Positions 53,289 to 62,926 of a stretch of DNA of 64,000 bases are shown piece by piece. The DNA is from Gammaproteobacteria bacterium (GTDB lineage Bacteria > Pseudomonadota > Gammaproteobacteria > Steroidobacterales > Woeseiaceae): positions 1 to 64,000 of the forward strand of contig JAOTWB010000004.1 in the NCBI GenBank assembly GCA_029863125.1, written 5' to 3'. How positions within the stretch are numbered: position 1 is the first letter of the stretch; every line of letters begins with the position of its first letter. The translations under genes were made by a program, and so were the position numbers. The notes under the pieces were generated by a model. It was not told the origin of the DNA, did not search any database, and worked only from the letters and a program-made list of their open reading frames with translations.

Positions 53289-53385
53289 GCAGCGGCGGCG
53301 AGTGCGGGCGTGTCTTGCGAAGCGACATCGCGTCAGCGCGAGCAGGCAAGATCTCCCCGCAATCGACGCCGCGGGGAGGTGGGTG
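53289..53385. repeat. Intergenic palindromic repeat, copy C
   Basis: GCAGCGGCGGCGAGTGCGGG, then a stem TCTTGC/GCAAGA enclosing a GAAGCGACATCGCGTCAGCG loop, then a second hairpin CTCCCCGC/GCGGGGAG (53353-53378) and GTGGGTGG. The first hairpin matches copy B (reverse complement) over about 40 nt with one or two differences. The whole order matches copy A. Confidence 0.8.
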
Positions 53386-53415
53386 GAAGGTTGGCGGACG
53401 TTGGCAGGTGAGGCG

Positions 53416-54711
53416 CTATCGCTTTGCGATCGGGGTGTAATCCCGCTGTGCCGGCCCGGTATACAGCTGTCGCGGTCTCGCGATCTTGCCCGCCGGGTCA
53501 GAGATCATCTCGCGCCAGTGCGCCGCCCAGCCCACCGAGCGCCCAAGCGCAAACATCACGGTAAACATTGAGGTCGGAATACCGAGTGCCCGGTAGATGA
53601 TGCCCGAGTAGAAGTCGACGTTCGGGTAAAGATTTTTCTCTTTGAAGTAGTCGTCCTCGAGCGCAACCTGTTCGAGCTCCTGGGCCAGGTCGAACAACGG
53701 CGTGTCCTTGCGGTCCAGCCGCTGCAGCACCTTGTGGCACATGTCCCGGATAATCGTCGCGCGCGGATCGAAATTCTTGTACACGCGGTGGCCGAAACCC
53801 ATCAGCCGGAAGGGATCCGACTTGTCCTTGGCTTTGTCGACATACTTCTTGATCTGGCTGGTATCCCCGATCTGCTCGAGCATCTTGAGAACAGCCTCAT
53901 TGGCACCGCCGTGCGCGGGTCCCCAGAGTGCCGAGATGCCTGCGGCAATCGCCGAGTACGGGTTTGCGCCCGAGCTCCCGGCCATTCTGACCGTCGAGGT
54001 CGAACAGTTCTGTTCGTGATCGGCATGCAGTATGAACAGCAGGTCGAGCGCTTCGGCCGCGACCTCATCGATTTCGTAAGGTTCTGCCGGAACCGCAAAC
54101 AACATATGCAGCAGGTTCTGGCAGTAATTCAGATCATTCCGTGGATAAATGAACGGCTGACCCGTATTGAGTTTGTAGGCGGCGGCGGCGATCGTCGGCA
54201 GTTTGGCGAGAATCCGGTGCGCGAATATGTCGCGGTGATCGGGGTTCGATGCATCCATTTCGCTGTGATAATAAGCCGACATGGAGCCGACGACAGCGGA
54301 CAACATCGCCATCGGGTGCGCGTCGTAACGGAAACCCTTGAAGAAGCTCAGCATCCCCTCGTTAAGCATGGTGTGCCGGCGGATCGTCCGTTCAAACTTC
54401 GCGAGCTCGGTGGTTGTCGGCAGATTCCCGTGCAACAAGAGGTAAGAAACTTCGATGAAGTTCGAGTTGGCAGCAAGCTGTTCCACAGGGTAGCCCCGGT
54501 ACATCAGGATTCCCTGCTCGCCGTCGATGTACGTTATGTCTGATTCGCAGCTGCCCGTCGCGACAAACCCGGGGTCGTACGTGAAGACGCCTTGCTCCTT
54601 ATACAGCTTTGCAATATCGATAACGTCGGGACCGACTGTTCCGCTGCGTACGGGCAGGTCCGTTTCGGTGCCGTTGGGGCTGATCAGGCGGTATGCATCC
54701 TCGCTCATCAT
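53416..54711 (-). CDS. gltA: Citrate synthase (type II, hexameric family)
   Basis: 431 aa from an ATG preceded by GAGGAAG. It condenses acetyl-CoA with oxaloacetate. The N-terminal domain typical of Gram-negative NADH-sensitive enzymes is present (LISPNGTETDLPVRSGTVGPDVIDI). Catalytic residues lie in LHADHEQNCSTSTVR (His), LWGPAHGGANEAVL (His) and FGHRVYKNFDPRA (with the active Asp later). Confidence 0.97.
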   Translation of the reverse strand: MMSEDAYRLISPNGTETDLPVRSGTVGPDVIDIAKLYKEQGVFTYDPGFVATGSCESDITYIDGEQGILMYRGYPVEQLAANSNFIEVSYLLLHGNLPTTTELAKFERTIRRHTMLNEGMLSFFKGFRYDAHPMAMLSAVVGSMSAYYHSEMDASNPDHRDIFAHRILAKLPTIAAAAYKLNTGQPFIYPRNDLNYCQNLLHMLFAVPAEPYEIDEVAAEALDLLFILHADHEQNCSTSTVRMAGSSGANPYSAIAAGISALWGPAHGGANEAVLKMLEQIGDTSQIKKYVDKAKDKSDPFRLMGFGHRVYKNFDPRATIIRDMCHKVLQRLDRKDTPLFDLAQELEQVALEDDYFKEKNLYPNVDFYSGIIYRALGIPTSMFTVMFALGRSVGWAAHWREMISDPAGKIARPRQLYTGPAQRDYTPIAKR

Positions 54712-54826
54712 TCTTCCTCGATTTCCTTGAATCAGACGTTGCGAGCATAGCGCAGAGCGCCGCGACCCCGAAAGTCGTGGAATGACGCAATGAGACCAGG
54801 ATTGCTGCCGAGACAGCGGCTGGCGT

Positions 54827-55030
54827 TCAGCTCATGCCGTACTTGCGGCGGAATTTGTCTACGCGTCCGCCCGAATCGACGATCTTTTGCTTGCCCGTGT
54901 AGAACGGGTGGCAGGAGGAGCACACCTCGATGAGGAGATCTTCGCCGAGCGTCGAACGCGTCGTGAATTCGTTGCCGCAACTACAGGTGACCTTGATGGC
55001 GGTGTAATTAGGGTGAATATCGGCTTTCAT
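54827..55030 (-). CDS. rpmE: 50S ribosomal protein L31, zinc-binding form
   Basis: 67 aa from the ATG at 55030; the track ORF adds 50 non-native residues. [22 protein letters not shown] and [29 protein letters not shown] give the four Cys of the zinc-containing L31 type. The promoter should lie in the DnaA-box region upstream, but no clear -35/-10 pair was found. Confidence 0.96.
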   Translation of the reverse strand: MKADIHPNYTAIKVTCSCGNEFTTRSTLGEDLLIEVCSSCHPFYTGKQKIVDSGGRVDKFRRKYGMS

Positions 55031-55110
55031 TGTGGCTCTCCCGAGCGCGCTGCGTCGCAAAAGGCCGCGTAGGATATAGCGAAGCGCCCGCTCCCGCAAG
55101 CCCCCTGCGA

Positions 55111-55324
55111 TTATCCACAGAAGCTGTGGATAAGTATGTGGATTAAAATTGAGTGAATGACCTAAGGTGCGGATTTGCAAGCAAGCTTGTCAATTTGACT
55201 ATTTTATGTCCATTTTATTTTTGGGTTAACAAACATGGACTTATCGACGCTTCACGACCCACAAAGTGAATTCGAACGCCTCTTGTACTGATAATCAAAG
55301 GCCCGCCGGATTCCTTGTGCATAA
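55111..55324. promoter_or_regulatory. DnaA-box cluster with AT-rich tract (rpmE-hemW spacer)
   Basis: Two perfect DnaA boxes face each other, TTATCCACA (55111-55119) and TGTGGATAA (55125-55133), 5 nt apart. A one-mismatch box TGTGGATTA follows (55137-55145), and TGTGCATAA, the reverse complement of TTATGCACA, is at 55316-55324. Between them lies an AT-rich tract (about 55190-55235, ATTTTATGTCCATTTTATTT). The 323-bp spacer has no gene. Its role (origin, DnaA titration or DnaA-controlled promoter) is open. Confidence 0.6.
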
Positions 55325-55353
55325 ATGCACGATCCAGAAAGTTTTCTTGGGGG

Positions 55354-56547
55354 TCACCGGGAAAGGCCTGCGCCCCCACCGTTCCGCCGGCTGCGGGCCC
55401 TCGCCGGCAGGAATTCGGCCTGCAGATCGTTGAGGAAGCGTCTGCCGAGCGGTGTTGCCTGCCAGCGCGATTCGTCGACGCGCTCAACCAGCCCTTTTTC
55501 ACGGACCCCGCGCATGATCGTCTGCAGCTCCGGGCCACTCAGCCCCGTTCGTTCACAGAAAACCAGCTCGCCGAACCCGTCGTTCAATCGCAGCGCATTC
55601 AGCATGAATTCGAAGACCAGATCCGGCGGCGCAACCCGAATCGCTGCGGCACCCTGCCTCCCGGCTTCGATGGCCGTCATGTACTGCAGCGGGTTGGCGG
55701 GCTTTTGGTACCGGAATACGCCGCGGGTGTCACTGATCTTGCCGTGGGCCCCGGCGCCCGCTGCCAGGTAATCGCCGAACAGCCAGTAGTTCAGGTTGTG
55801 TTCGCACACCCGGCCGTCGCGGGCAAACGCAGAGACTTCGTACTGGCGGTAGCCGCTCTTGGCCAGCAGCGCCTGCCCACGGTCCTGAATCGCGTGAAGA
55901 GTCTCCTCCTCCGGCAGGTCTTGCGGGGGCCGCGCGAAAAAAATCGTATTGGGTTCAAGCGTGAGTTGGTACCAGGAAATGTGCGTCGGTGCGAGGCTGA
56001 TAGCGCATTCGAGATCCTCGAGTGCCGCCTCCACTCCCTGGCCCGGCAGGCCGTGCATCAGGTCGATATTGATGTTGTCGATGCCGGCTGCCCGCGCATC
56101 GTCAACGGCCCGCACAATATCCTCGCTGCTGTGGATTCGTCCGATCTTTTTCAGCAGTTCGTCGTCAAAGCTCTGCCCCCCGAAGGACAGGCGATTGACT
56201 CCCGCATCGCGATAACCGGCCGGCTGGCCGCACTCGACCGTACCCGGGTTTGCTTCCATCGTGATTTCGGCGCCATCGGCAAGATCGAAGCAGGCCCGCA
56301 CACCGTCCAGCAGCCGTTCGATTTCCCCAGGCGAAAACAGGCTCGGCGTGCCGCCACCGAGAAAAACACTTTGCAGCCGTCTGCCCGCGGCGCGCAGCGC
56401 CTCACCCTCGAGATCGACGAGCAGCGCATCGAGATATCTTTCGCGCGGCGCGCCCTCTCCCGCCGTGTGCGAATTGAAGTCGCAGTAAGGACATTTTCGG
56501 ACGCACCAGGGAAGGTGCACGTAAAGCGAGAGCGGCGGGGCAATCAC
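55354..56547 (-). CDS. hemW: Radical SAM heme chaperone HemW
   Basis: 397 aa from a GTG overlapping the rdgB stop (GTGA). SAM-cluster motif CVRKCPYCDFNSH (Cx3Cx2C), then LGGGTPSLFSP, EANPGTVE and GVNRLSFGGQSFDDELL. HemW proteins lack coproporphyrinogen oxidase activity despite the similarity and bind heme. It follows rdgB and rph in one leftward unit. Confidence 0.93.
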   Translation of the reverse strand: MIAPPLSLYVHLPWCVRKCPYCDFNSHTAGEGAPRERYLDALLVDLEGEALRAAGRRLQSVFLGGGTPSLFSPGEIERLLDGVRACFDLADGAEITMEANPGTVECGQPAGYRDAGVNRLSFGGQSFDDELLKKIGRIHSSEDIVRAVDDARAAGIDNINIDLMHGLPGQGVEAALEDLECAISLAPTHISWYQLTLEPNTIFFARPPQDLPEEETLHAIQDRGQALLAKSGYRQYEVSAFARDGRVCEHNLNYWLFGDYLAAGAGAHGKISDTRGVFRYQKPANPLQYMTAIEAGRQGAAAIRVAPPDLVFEFMLNALRLNDGFGELVFCERTGLSGPELQTIMRGVREKGLVERVDESRWQATPLGRRFLNDLQAEFLPARARSRRNGGGAGLSR

Positions 56548-57152
56548 GAGAACTGTTTTCGTAACAGAGCCGCGAGTTTGCGCAGCGCCTGCCCTCGATG
56601 ACTGCGTGCGTTTTTTTCGTCAGGATTCAGTTCGGCGCCACTGAGACCGCTTTCCGGATCAAGAAATATCGGGTCATAACCAAAACCGCCGTGACCCCTG
56701 CGCGCCCGGAGGATCGTTCCGCGCCACACGCCTTCTGCAATAATGGCTTCAGAATTTCCCGGCATGATGAAACTCGCAGCACAATGAAACGCAGCGCCCC
56801 GCGACCCGTCAGGAACCTCTTCGAGCTCCTCGAGTAATTGATCGACGTTGTCGTCGTCCGTCGCGTCGGGACCTGCGTAACGCGCCGAGTAAACGCCCGG
56901 CCGACCGTCCAGTGCGTCCACGACCAGCCCGGAGTCGTCCGCAATTGCCGGGAGCCCCGTCGCGTCAGAGGCGTGTCGTGCTTTGATCAACGAGTTTTCG
57001 ACAAAGGTCGTGCCGGTTTCATCAGCGTCAACGACGCCCAGCTCCGACTGCGGCACGATCTCGACGCCCAGACCATCGAGCAAACGTGCGATCTCGCGGA
57101 TCTTGCCGGCGTTACTGCTGGCCATGACAACTTTAGCGGGTAACCCGGCCAC
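56544..57152 (-). CDS. rdgB: XTP/dITP diphosphatase (non-canonical purine NTPase)
   Basis: 202 aa from a GTG directly after the rph stop. KVVMASSNAGKIREIARLL and FVENSLIKARHASDATGLPAIADDSGLVVDALDGRPGVYSARYAG are diagnostic. It removes ITP, dITP and XTP from nucleotide pools. Confidence 0.96.
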   Translation of the reverse strand: MAGLPAKVVMASSNAGKIREIARLLDGLGVEIVPQSELGVVDADETGTTFVENSLIKARHASDATGLPAIADDSGLVVDALDGRPGVYSARYAGPDATDDDNVDQLLEELEEVPDGSRGAAFHCAASFIMPGNSEAIIAEGVWRGTILRARRGHGGFGYDPIFLDPESGLSGAELNPDEKNARSHRGQALRKLAALLRKQFS

Positions 57153-57875
57153 TTAGCTTACAGACGCAATTGTCTCGTTTTGAGCAGCGATGATGTCACT
57201 GATACCGGTGCGCGCCAGGCTGATCATTGCATCGAACTCATCGTCGGTGAACGCGTGTCCCTCGGCGGTGCCCTGTACCTCGATGAAGCGTCCGGCATCG
57301 TTCATGACTATGTTCATATCCGTTTCGGCCTCCGCGTCTTCCGCATAATCGAGATCGAGTACCGGCGTACCGCGATAGATGCCGACCGAAATGGCCGCTA
57401 CTTGCCCGTGAAGCGGCGTCTTTTTTATTCCGCCCGCTTTCTCGAGCCGCTTCATGGCGATAGCCAGCGCAACGTACGCGCCGCTTATCGAAGCCGTTCG
57501 TGTACCACCATCGGCCTGGATGACGTCGCAATCCAGCGTTACCGACCTTTCGCCCAGGGCTTCGAGGTCCGTCACTGCGCGCAGCGAGCGGCCGATGAGA
57601 CGCTGGATTTCGACGGTCCGCCCCCCCTGCTTGCCGCGCGACGCCTCACGGCCCGAGCGGGTGTGGGTTGCCCTGGGCAACATGCCGTATTCGCCGGTCA
57701 CCCAACCGCGGCCGGTATTGCGCAGCCACGCGGGGATCCGTTCTTCGATGCTGGCCGTGCACAAGACCTGGGTATCGCCAAAGGATGCGAGAACGCTGCC
57801 CTCGGCGTGTTTGGTGAAATCGGGAATGAAGCGCAGTTCCCGCATCTGTGACGCTTTGCGACCGCTGGGACGCAT
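57153..57875 (-). CDS. rph: Ribonuclease PH
   Basis: 240 aa, full length, so not the truncated form known from E. coli K-12. [39 protein letters not shown], then [33 protein letters not shown] and [20 protein letters not shown]. It trims tRNA 3' ends phosphorolytically. Confidence 0.97.
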   Translation of the reverse strand: MRPSGRKASQMRELRFIPDFTKHAEGSVLASFGDTQVLCTASIEERIPAWLRNTGRGWVTGEYGMLPRATHTRSGREASRGKQGGRTVEIQRLIGRSLRAVTDLEALGERSVTLDCDVIQADGGTRTASISGAYVALAIAMKRLEKAGGIKKTPLHGQVAAISVGIYRGTPVLDLDYAEDAEAETDMNIVMNDAGRFIEVQGTAEGHAFTDDEFDAMISLARTGISDIIAAQNETIASVS

Positions 57876-57900
57876 GATTACTCTCCTGCCTGCCGCCCGA

Positions 57901-58656
57901 CTAGCCGAGCCACCTTAACGCGGTGCCCGTCGTATTGTCACTGTAAGGAGAGTTGATGCTCAACGCTTTGATGCTCAGGGCCTTGAGGTTTTCAGCCAGC
58001 CTGTTCTTGCCGTTAAGGTCGTCGTTTGCGCCGATTTCCGCCATGTCCTCATCTTTTAGCCCCGACCACAGTCCGTCCGAGCACGCGAGCAGAACATCGC
58101 CCGGTGCGAGCTTGATGCAATTCGTAATGCTCATGTCCGGAACCGGCGAATCGCCACCGAGGCAACACTCGACGAAATTACGCATTGGATGATCTTTGGC
58201 CTCTTCCTCCGTGATGGCGCCCTCCTGGATCAACACTTCGACGTGGCTATGATCACGCGAGCGTTTCAACACGCGTCCGTCCCGCACCTGGTATATGCGG
58301 CTGTCGCCAATGTGTGCCCAGAAAGCGCCGCCTTCCTGCACAAGGCAGATTGCGCAGGTTGCGCGTGGCCGAAAGTCGACGGCGAGGTCCTGTCCAAGAC
58401 CCACGACCTCATCGTGTGCCCGCGTCAATGCCATGTACAGGAATCCCTGCGGATCCAGTACGGGCAAATCGGATGCCATGAAAAGATCCTGCACAACCCT
58501 GAGGCCCGTCTCCGCTGCACGGGCCCCATCGGAGTGGCCGCCCATGCCGTCAAAGACAATCATCATTGCGGCCTGGTCCGCAACGACGACGGCCCCCCGA
58601 TCCTGGTTGTCCTTGCGGTCACCGAGCGCGGAGACTTTGGCGTATTCGATTTGCAT
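57901..58656 (-). CDS. PP2C-family serine/threonine phosphatase
   Basis: 251 aa from the ATG at 58656; no good ribosome site is visible and a GTG one codon earlier is possible. Metal-binding motifs: [44 protein letters not shown] and YSDNTT. This is the Stp1-type soluble phosphatase. No Hanks-type kinase gene is in the window. It is divergent from yicC. Confidence 0.93.
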   Translation of the reverse strand: MQIEYAKVSALGDRKDNQDRGAVVVADQAAMMIVFDGMGGHSDGARAAETGLRVVQDLFMASDLPVLDPQGFLYMALTRAHDEVVGLGQDLAVDFRPRATCAICLVQEGGAFWAHIGDSRIYQVRDGRVLKRSRDHSHVEVLIQEGAITEEEAKDHPMRNFVECCLGGDSPVPDMSITNCIKLAPGDVLLACSDGLWSGLKDEDMAEIGANDDLNGKNRLAENLKALSIKALSINSPYSDNTTGTALRWLG

Positions 58657-58769
58657 GACGTAAAGCGGGCCCTGATTGGCCTTCAACGGTGGCCACAGCT
58701 TAGAATGACGATCCTCGAAAAAACGTGACCCAGGCGGCAAACTGCGTCGCTACCGGGAGAAACAAGCTG

Positions 58770-59636
58770 ATGTTACACAGTATGACAGGGTTCGCGCGAG
58801 AGTCGGTGGAAACCGGCACCGGCACCCTGACGTGGGAAATACGCGCCGTCAATCATCGTTACCTCGACGTGCAGTTCAAGGTGCCCGAAGAACTTCGGCC
58901 GAAGGAACAGCTTTTCCGGCAGCAGGCGAGTGCAGTTCTCGGACGAGGCAAGGTCGAGTGTTCCCTCTATTTCCGCCGGGCGGTCCACCAGGAAAACGAA
59001 CTGCAGGTGGACAAAGGTCTTGTCGAATTGATCGGCCATCGGATTTCGGAGCTCACATCAAAGTTGCCCAATGTCGCCGCGGTCAACCCGATCGAGATTC
59101 TCCGTTGGCCCGGCGTCGTGCTGCAAACCGAGATCGATACCGAGCCGTTGTTCGAACATGCCACGGCATTGCTGCAAAAAACCCTCGACGCCATCGAGAC
59201 CATGCGCGCGAATGAAGGTGATCGCATTGCCGAGATGCTCGAAACTCGCTGCCGTGACATCGAGGCAATCTCTGCGTCCGTCAGGAGCCGTATGCCCGAG
59301 GTTCTTGCCGCAACACGCAGCAAACAAAAGGAGCGAATCGAGAAGCTCGAGGTCGAGGCGGATCCGGCGCGGCTCGAAGTCGAACTGGCGCTGATCGCGC
59401 AGAAGATCGACGTTGACGAAGAGCTTGATCGACTGGATAGCCACCTGGTCGAGATTCGGGACACCCTGAAGGACGATAATCCCGTGGGGCGACGGCTCGA
59501 CTTTCTAATGCAGGAACTCAATCGCGAGGCCAACACGCTCGGCGCGAAGTCCGCCGACGCTGAAACCACCAAAGCGGCCGTTGACCTCAAGGTTCTGATC
59601 GAACAGATGCGCGAACAGATTCAAAACGTCGAGTAG
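58770..59636 (+). CDS. yicC: YicC-family endoribonuclease
   Basis: 288 aa from the ATG at 58770 (GGGAGA upstream). MLHSMTGFARESVETGTGTLTWEIRAVNHRYLDVQFKVPEELRP is the family N-terminus. The C-terminal DUF1732 reads VGRRLDFLMQELNREANTLGAKSADAETTKAAVDLKVLIEQMREQIQNVE. Close to rph on the chromosome, as in enterobacteria. Confidence 0.95.
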   Translation: MLHSMTGFARESVETGTGTLTWEIRAVNHRYLDVQFKVPEELRPKEQLFRQQASAVLGRGKVECSLYFRRAVHQENELQVDKGLVELIGHRISELTSKLPNVAAVNPIEILRWPGVVLQTEIDTEPLFEHATALLQKTLDAIETMRANEGDRIAEMLETRCRDIEAISASVRSRMPEVLAATRSKQKERIEKLEVEADPARLEVELALIAQKIDVDEELDRLDSHLVEIRDTLKDDNPVGRRLDFLMQELNREANTLGAKSADAETTKAAVDLKVLIEQMREQIQNVE

Positions 59637-59642
59637 CTTTGA

Positions 59643-60263
59643 GTGGCAGGAAACAACGCGAAGCTGTTTGTTATTGCTGCCCCTTCCGGTGCCGGCAAGA
59701 CGACGCTTGTGAAAGCGCTCGTCGCGCGTAACCCCGGTCTGCGCTTTTCCATTTCGTACACGACGCGGCAACAGCGTCGTACGGAAGTCGATGGCGTCGA
59801 TTATTTTTTTGTCGACCTCGATGAATTCGAGCGATTCAAAGCAAAAGGAGAACTGCTCGAGTTCGCGCAGGTATTCGACAACTATTACGCGACGAGTCGC
59901 AGCCAGGTGGAGAAACACCTGAACGAGGGCCGAAACGTCATTCTTGAAATCGACTGGCAGGGCGCCAGGCAGGTTCGTCAGTCCATGCCGGAATGCGTCA
60001 CGATTTTCATATTGCCGCCGTCGCTGGAGGAGCTCGAACGTCGCCTGCGGGACCGCCGTACGGACAGCCCGGCGGTCATCGAGCGTCGGCTGCGCGACGC
60101 ACAGAGCGATATGTCCCACTGGGATGAATTCGACTACATCATCATCAACGATGCGCTGGAGCGGGCCGTCGTTGACCTCGAAAACGTCCTCCATGGCACG
60201 GGTCATTCCTGCGCCCGGTCGAATGTCGCGCTGCGGCGCGTCATTTCGAGGATCATCGGCTGA
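59643..60263 (+). CDS. gmk: Guanylate kinase
   Basis: 206 aa from a GTG 6 bp after yicC. P-loop APSGAGKTTLVKALV, SISYTTRQQRRTEVDGVDYFFV and ILEIDWQGARQVR. It phosphorylates GMP to GDP. Confidence 0.97.
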   Translation: MAGNNAKLFVIAAPSGAGKTTLVKALVARNPGLRFSISYTTRQQRRTEVDGVDYFFVDLDEFERFKAKGELLEFAQVFDNYYATSRSQVEKHLNEGRNVILEIDWQGARQVRQSMPECVTIFILPPSLEELERRLRDRRTDSPAVIERRLRDAQSDMSHWDEFDYIIINDALERAVVDLENVLHGTGHSCARSNVALRRVISRIIG

Positions 60264-60386
60264 GAACCGCGCCAGCCCCTTAATAACGTTTGGTTATATG
60301 GCTTGGCTTCTTCGGGCCAGAGTGGACTAGACTCCCAGGCTTCGTTTACGGGCTTTGCCAACGCCCCCGCGCACAGGAACCGAAAC

Positions 60387-60668
60387 ATGGCCAGAATTAC
60401 GGTCGAAGACTGCCTGGAAAACATCGACAACATTTTCGAAATGGTACTCGTTGCCGCCAAGCGCGCACGGCGCATAGCACATGGCGCTGATCCGATGGTC
60501 GAGCTCGAGAACGACAAGCCAACCGTCCTCGCTTTGCGCGAGATTGCTGAAGGTCACATCACGCCCGCGATTCTCGAAGAGATCGATCAGCCGGCTGCAG
60601 AGGAACTGCTGCATTCCGAACCGCCCGAGGACATCCTGCCGGTCCGCGGCATCTCGATCGGCGACTAG
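60387..60668 (+). CDS. rpoZ: DNA-directed RNA polymerase omega subunit
   Basis: 93 aa from the ATG at 60387; the 28 codons before it in the track are dropped. [33 protein letters not shown] and [18 protein letters not shown] are conserved. It helps assemble RNA polymerase and forms part of a ppGpp site. It sits between gmk and spoT. Confidence 0.97.
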   Translation: MARITVEDCLENIDNIFEMVLVAAKRARRIAHGADPMVELENDKPTVLALREIAEGHITPAILEEIDQPAAEELLHSEPPEDILPVRGISIGD

Positions 60669-60742
60669 AATCCTCCCGAAAAGCGGCCTCACCGGCCGCG
60701 GCAGGTTGCCCGTTTCGCGGCTATTACCGCTATTATCGGGGC

Positions 60743-62896
60743 ATGGATTACGCGGCGACAATTCTGTCCAGGTTCCCCGGCGCGTCGCGTCGGGACCACG
60801 GTATGCGGCGGCTCGTCGAGACGCTCAAATCCTACCTGCCCGACGACCAGGTCGACCAGATCCTGCGCGCCTATCATTTCGGCGCCAGCGCCCACGAGGG
60901 ACAGACGCGCAAGTCCGGCGAACCCTATATCACGCATCCTGTTGCCGTGGCCCAGGAACTCGCCGATATGCATCTCGACGCCCAGGCCATCACGGCGGCA
61001 ATACTGCACGATGTCGTAGAGGATACCTCCGCCTCACTGGATGACATCGAGGAAAACTTCGGCCACGAGGTTGCGCAGCTCGTGGATGCCGTCAGCAAGC
61101 TCGACCAGATTCAGTTTCGCAGCCGTGCTGAAGCCCAGGCGGAAAGCTTTCGTAAAATGATGCTGGCAATGATCGAGGATATTCGCGTTATCCTCGTCAA
61201 GCTCTCCGATCGACTCCACAACATGCAGACGCTCGGCGCAATGCCAACCGCCAAGAAAAAGCGCATTGCCCGTGAGACGCTGGACATCTATGCGCCGATC
61301 GCCAACCGACTCGGTATCAACAGCCTGAAAATCAGGCTCGAAGACCTGGGCTTCAGGCACCTGTATCCGCTGCGCTATCGCGTGCTGGAAAAAACGCTAA
61401 AGAAAAGCAAGGGGTCCCAGCGACAGATCGTCAAACGCATCTCCGAAGAATTCAGCAGGGCGATGAAAGAGGAGGGTATCGCCGGTGAAGTCACCGGACG
61501 CGAAAAGCATCTGTACAGCATTTACCGAAAGATGGCCGAAAAAAGGCGACCGCTCTCGGATATCGTTGACGTTTACGGCTTTCGTATCATCGTTGACGAC
61601 GTAAATACCTGCTACCAGACGCTCGGCCTGATACACGGACTGTATAAACCGATGCCGGGTCGATTCAAGGATTACATTGCCATACCACGCATCAATGGCT
61701 ACCAGTCCCTGCACACAACCCTGTTCGGTCCGAAAGGGCTGCCCCTCGAAGTTCAGATTCGCACCCGCCAGATGGATCGGGTTGCAGAAGCCGGCGTCGC
61801 CTCTCACTGGATTTACAAGGCCGACGAAAAGACTGATGCCACGCCGCAAAGACGTGCCCGGGAGTGGCTGTCGAACCTCGCCGAAATTCAGCGGTCCGGC
61901 ACGTCGGAAGAATTTCTCGAAAGCGTCAAGGTAGACCTTTTTCCCGACAAGATTTATGTATTTACGCCGAAGGGCGACATCATGCCGCTGCCCAAAGGCG
62001 CGACGACCGTCGATTTCGCTTACGCCGTTCATACCGACATCGGCGATCGCTGTGTCGCGGCAAAAATTGATCGCGTGCTGGTGCCGCTCAGGACGCCGCT
62101 GCAAAACGGTCAGACTGTCGAAATAGTCACGGCGCGTGGTGCCAAACCAAACCCGAACTGGCTGACCTTCGTTCGCTCGGCCAAAGCGCGGACCGCAATA
62201 CGCAATCACATGAAGAACCTGCGGTCGACGGAATCGATTGACATCGGCAAGCGGCTGCTCGACAAGTCTTTGAAGGACGAGGGATCGTCGCTGCGCAAGA
62301 TTGGCAAGGTCCGCATGGCCAGCGCACTCGAAGAGCTGGGCCTGAACGATGCCGACGAATTATATGAGCAGCTCGGGCTGGGCAAGCGGCTGGCGCCATT
62401 GACGGCTCGAGTCCTTGTCGGCGCGGGAGCGGACGACGCCGATGACAACGTCGCCGGCCTCGTTATATCGGGCACCGAAGGTATGGTGATCAGCTACGCA
62501 AAGTGCTGCCACCCGATTCCCGGCGACGTCGTGATGGGCTACCTCACGGCTGGTCGCGGCATCGTTATACACAGGAACACCTGCGGCAACCTGAGGAACT
62601 TCCGCAAACAGCCGGAGAAGTGGATCGCGGTTACGTGGGAGAAAGACATCGAGCGGGAATTCACGTCCCAGATTCAAATCGAAACACGAAATCGTACCGG
62701 GGTGCTGGCGGAAGTTGCCGCTACGATTGCGGACTGCGGCTCAAACATCGAACAGGTTGCAGTTCTCGGACGGCATGACGACTGCTCCGTTCTCACGTTC
62801 CTGCTGAGCGTCAAGGACCGCAGCCATCTCGCACAAATCATGCGCAACGTGCGCAAAATGCCCAACGTGCTGCGCGTGTCACGCGACTGCGCGTAG
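60743..62896 (+). CDS. spoT: Bifunctional (p)ppGpp synthetase/hydrolase SpoT
   Basis: 717 aa. HD hydrolase domain (TAAILHDVVEDTSASLDD and VKLSDRLHNMQTL) with its HD motif intact. The synthetase domain has YSIYRKM, DVYGFRIIVDD and RFKDYIAIPRINGYQSLHTT, the RxKD form seen in bifunctional enzymes. A TGS domain (KIYVFTPKGDIMPLPKGATTVDFAYAVHTDIGDRC), a conserved CC region (AKCCHPIPGD) and a C-terminal ACT domain follow. Confidence 0.97.
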   Translation: MDYAATILSRFPGASRRDHGMRRLVETLKSYLPDDQVDQILRAYHFGASAHEGQTRKSGEPYITHPVAVAQELADMHLDAQAITAAILHDVVEDTSASLDDIEENFGHEVAQLVDAVSKLDQIQFRSRAEAQAESFRKMMLAMIEDIRVILVKLSDRLHNMQTLGAMPTAKKKRIARETLDIYAPIANRLGINSLKIRLEDLGFRHLYPLRYRVLEKTLKKSKGSQRQIVKRISEEFSRAMKEEGIAGEVTGREKHLYSIYRKMAEKRRPLSDIVDVYGFRIIVDDVNTCYQTLGLIHGLYKPMPGRFKDYIAIPRINGYQSLHTTLFGPKGLPLEVQIRTRQMDRVAEAGVASHWIYKADEKTDATPQRRAREWLSNLAEIQRSGTSEEFLESVKVDLFPDKIYVFTPKGDIMPLPKGATTVDFAYAVHTDIGDRCVAAKIDRVLVPLRTPLQNGQTVEIVTARGAKPNPNWLTFVRSAKARTAIRNHMKNLRSTESIDIGKRLLDKSLKDEGSSLRKIGKVRMASALEELGLNDADELYEQLGLGKRLAPLTARVLVGAGADDADDNVAGLVISGTEGMVISYAKCCHPIPGDVVMGYLTAGRGIVIHRNTCGNLRNFRKQPEKWIAVTWEKDIEREFTSQIQIETRNRTGVLAEVAATIADCGSNIEQVAVLGRHDDCSVLTFLLSVKDRSHLAQIMRNVRKMPNVLRVSRDCA

Positions 62897-62926
62897 TCCA
62901 CTGTTTTTCGATACCAGGAATCACCC

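Noticed and set aside
55111-55324. Calling this region oriC outright
   Set aside because: No dnaA, dnaN, rpmH, gyrB or mnmG nearby, and genes on both sides run the same way. Kept only as a DnaA-box cluster.
55315-56601. 428-aa plus-strand ORF
   Set aside because: Antisense to hemW, which has intact SAM-cluster and core motifs.
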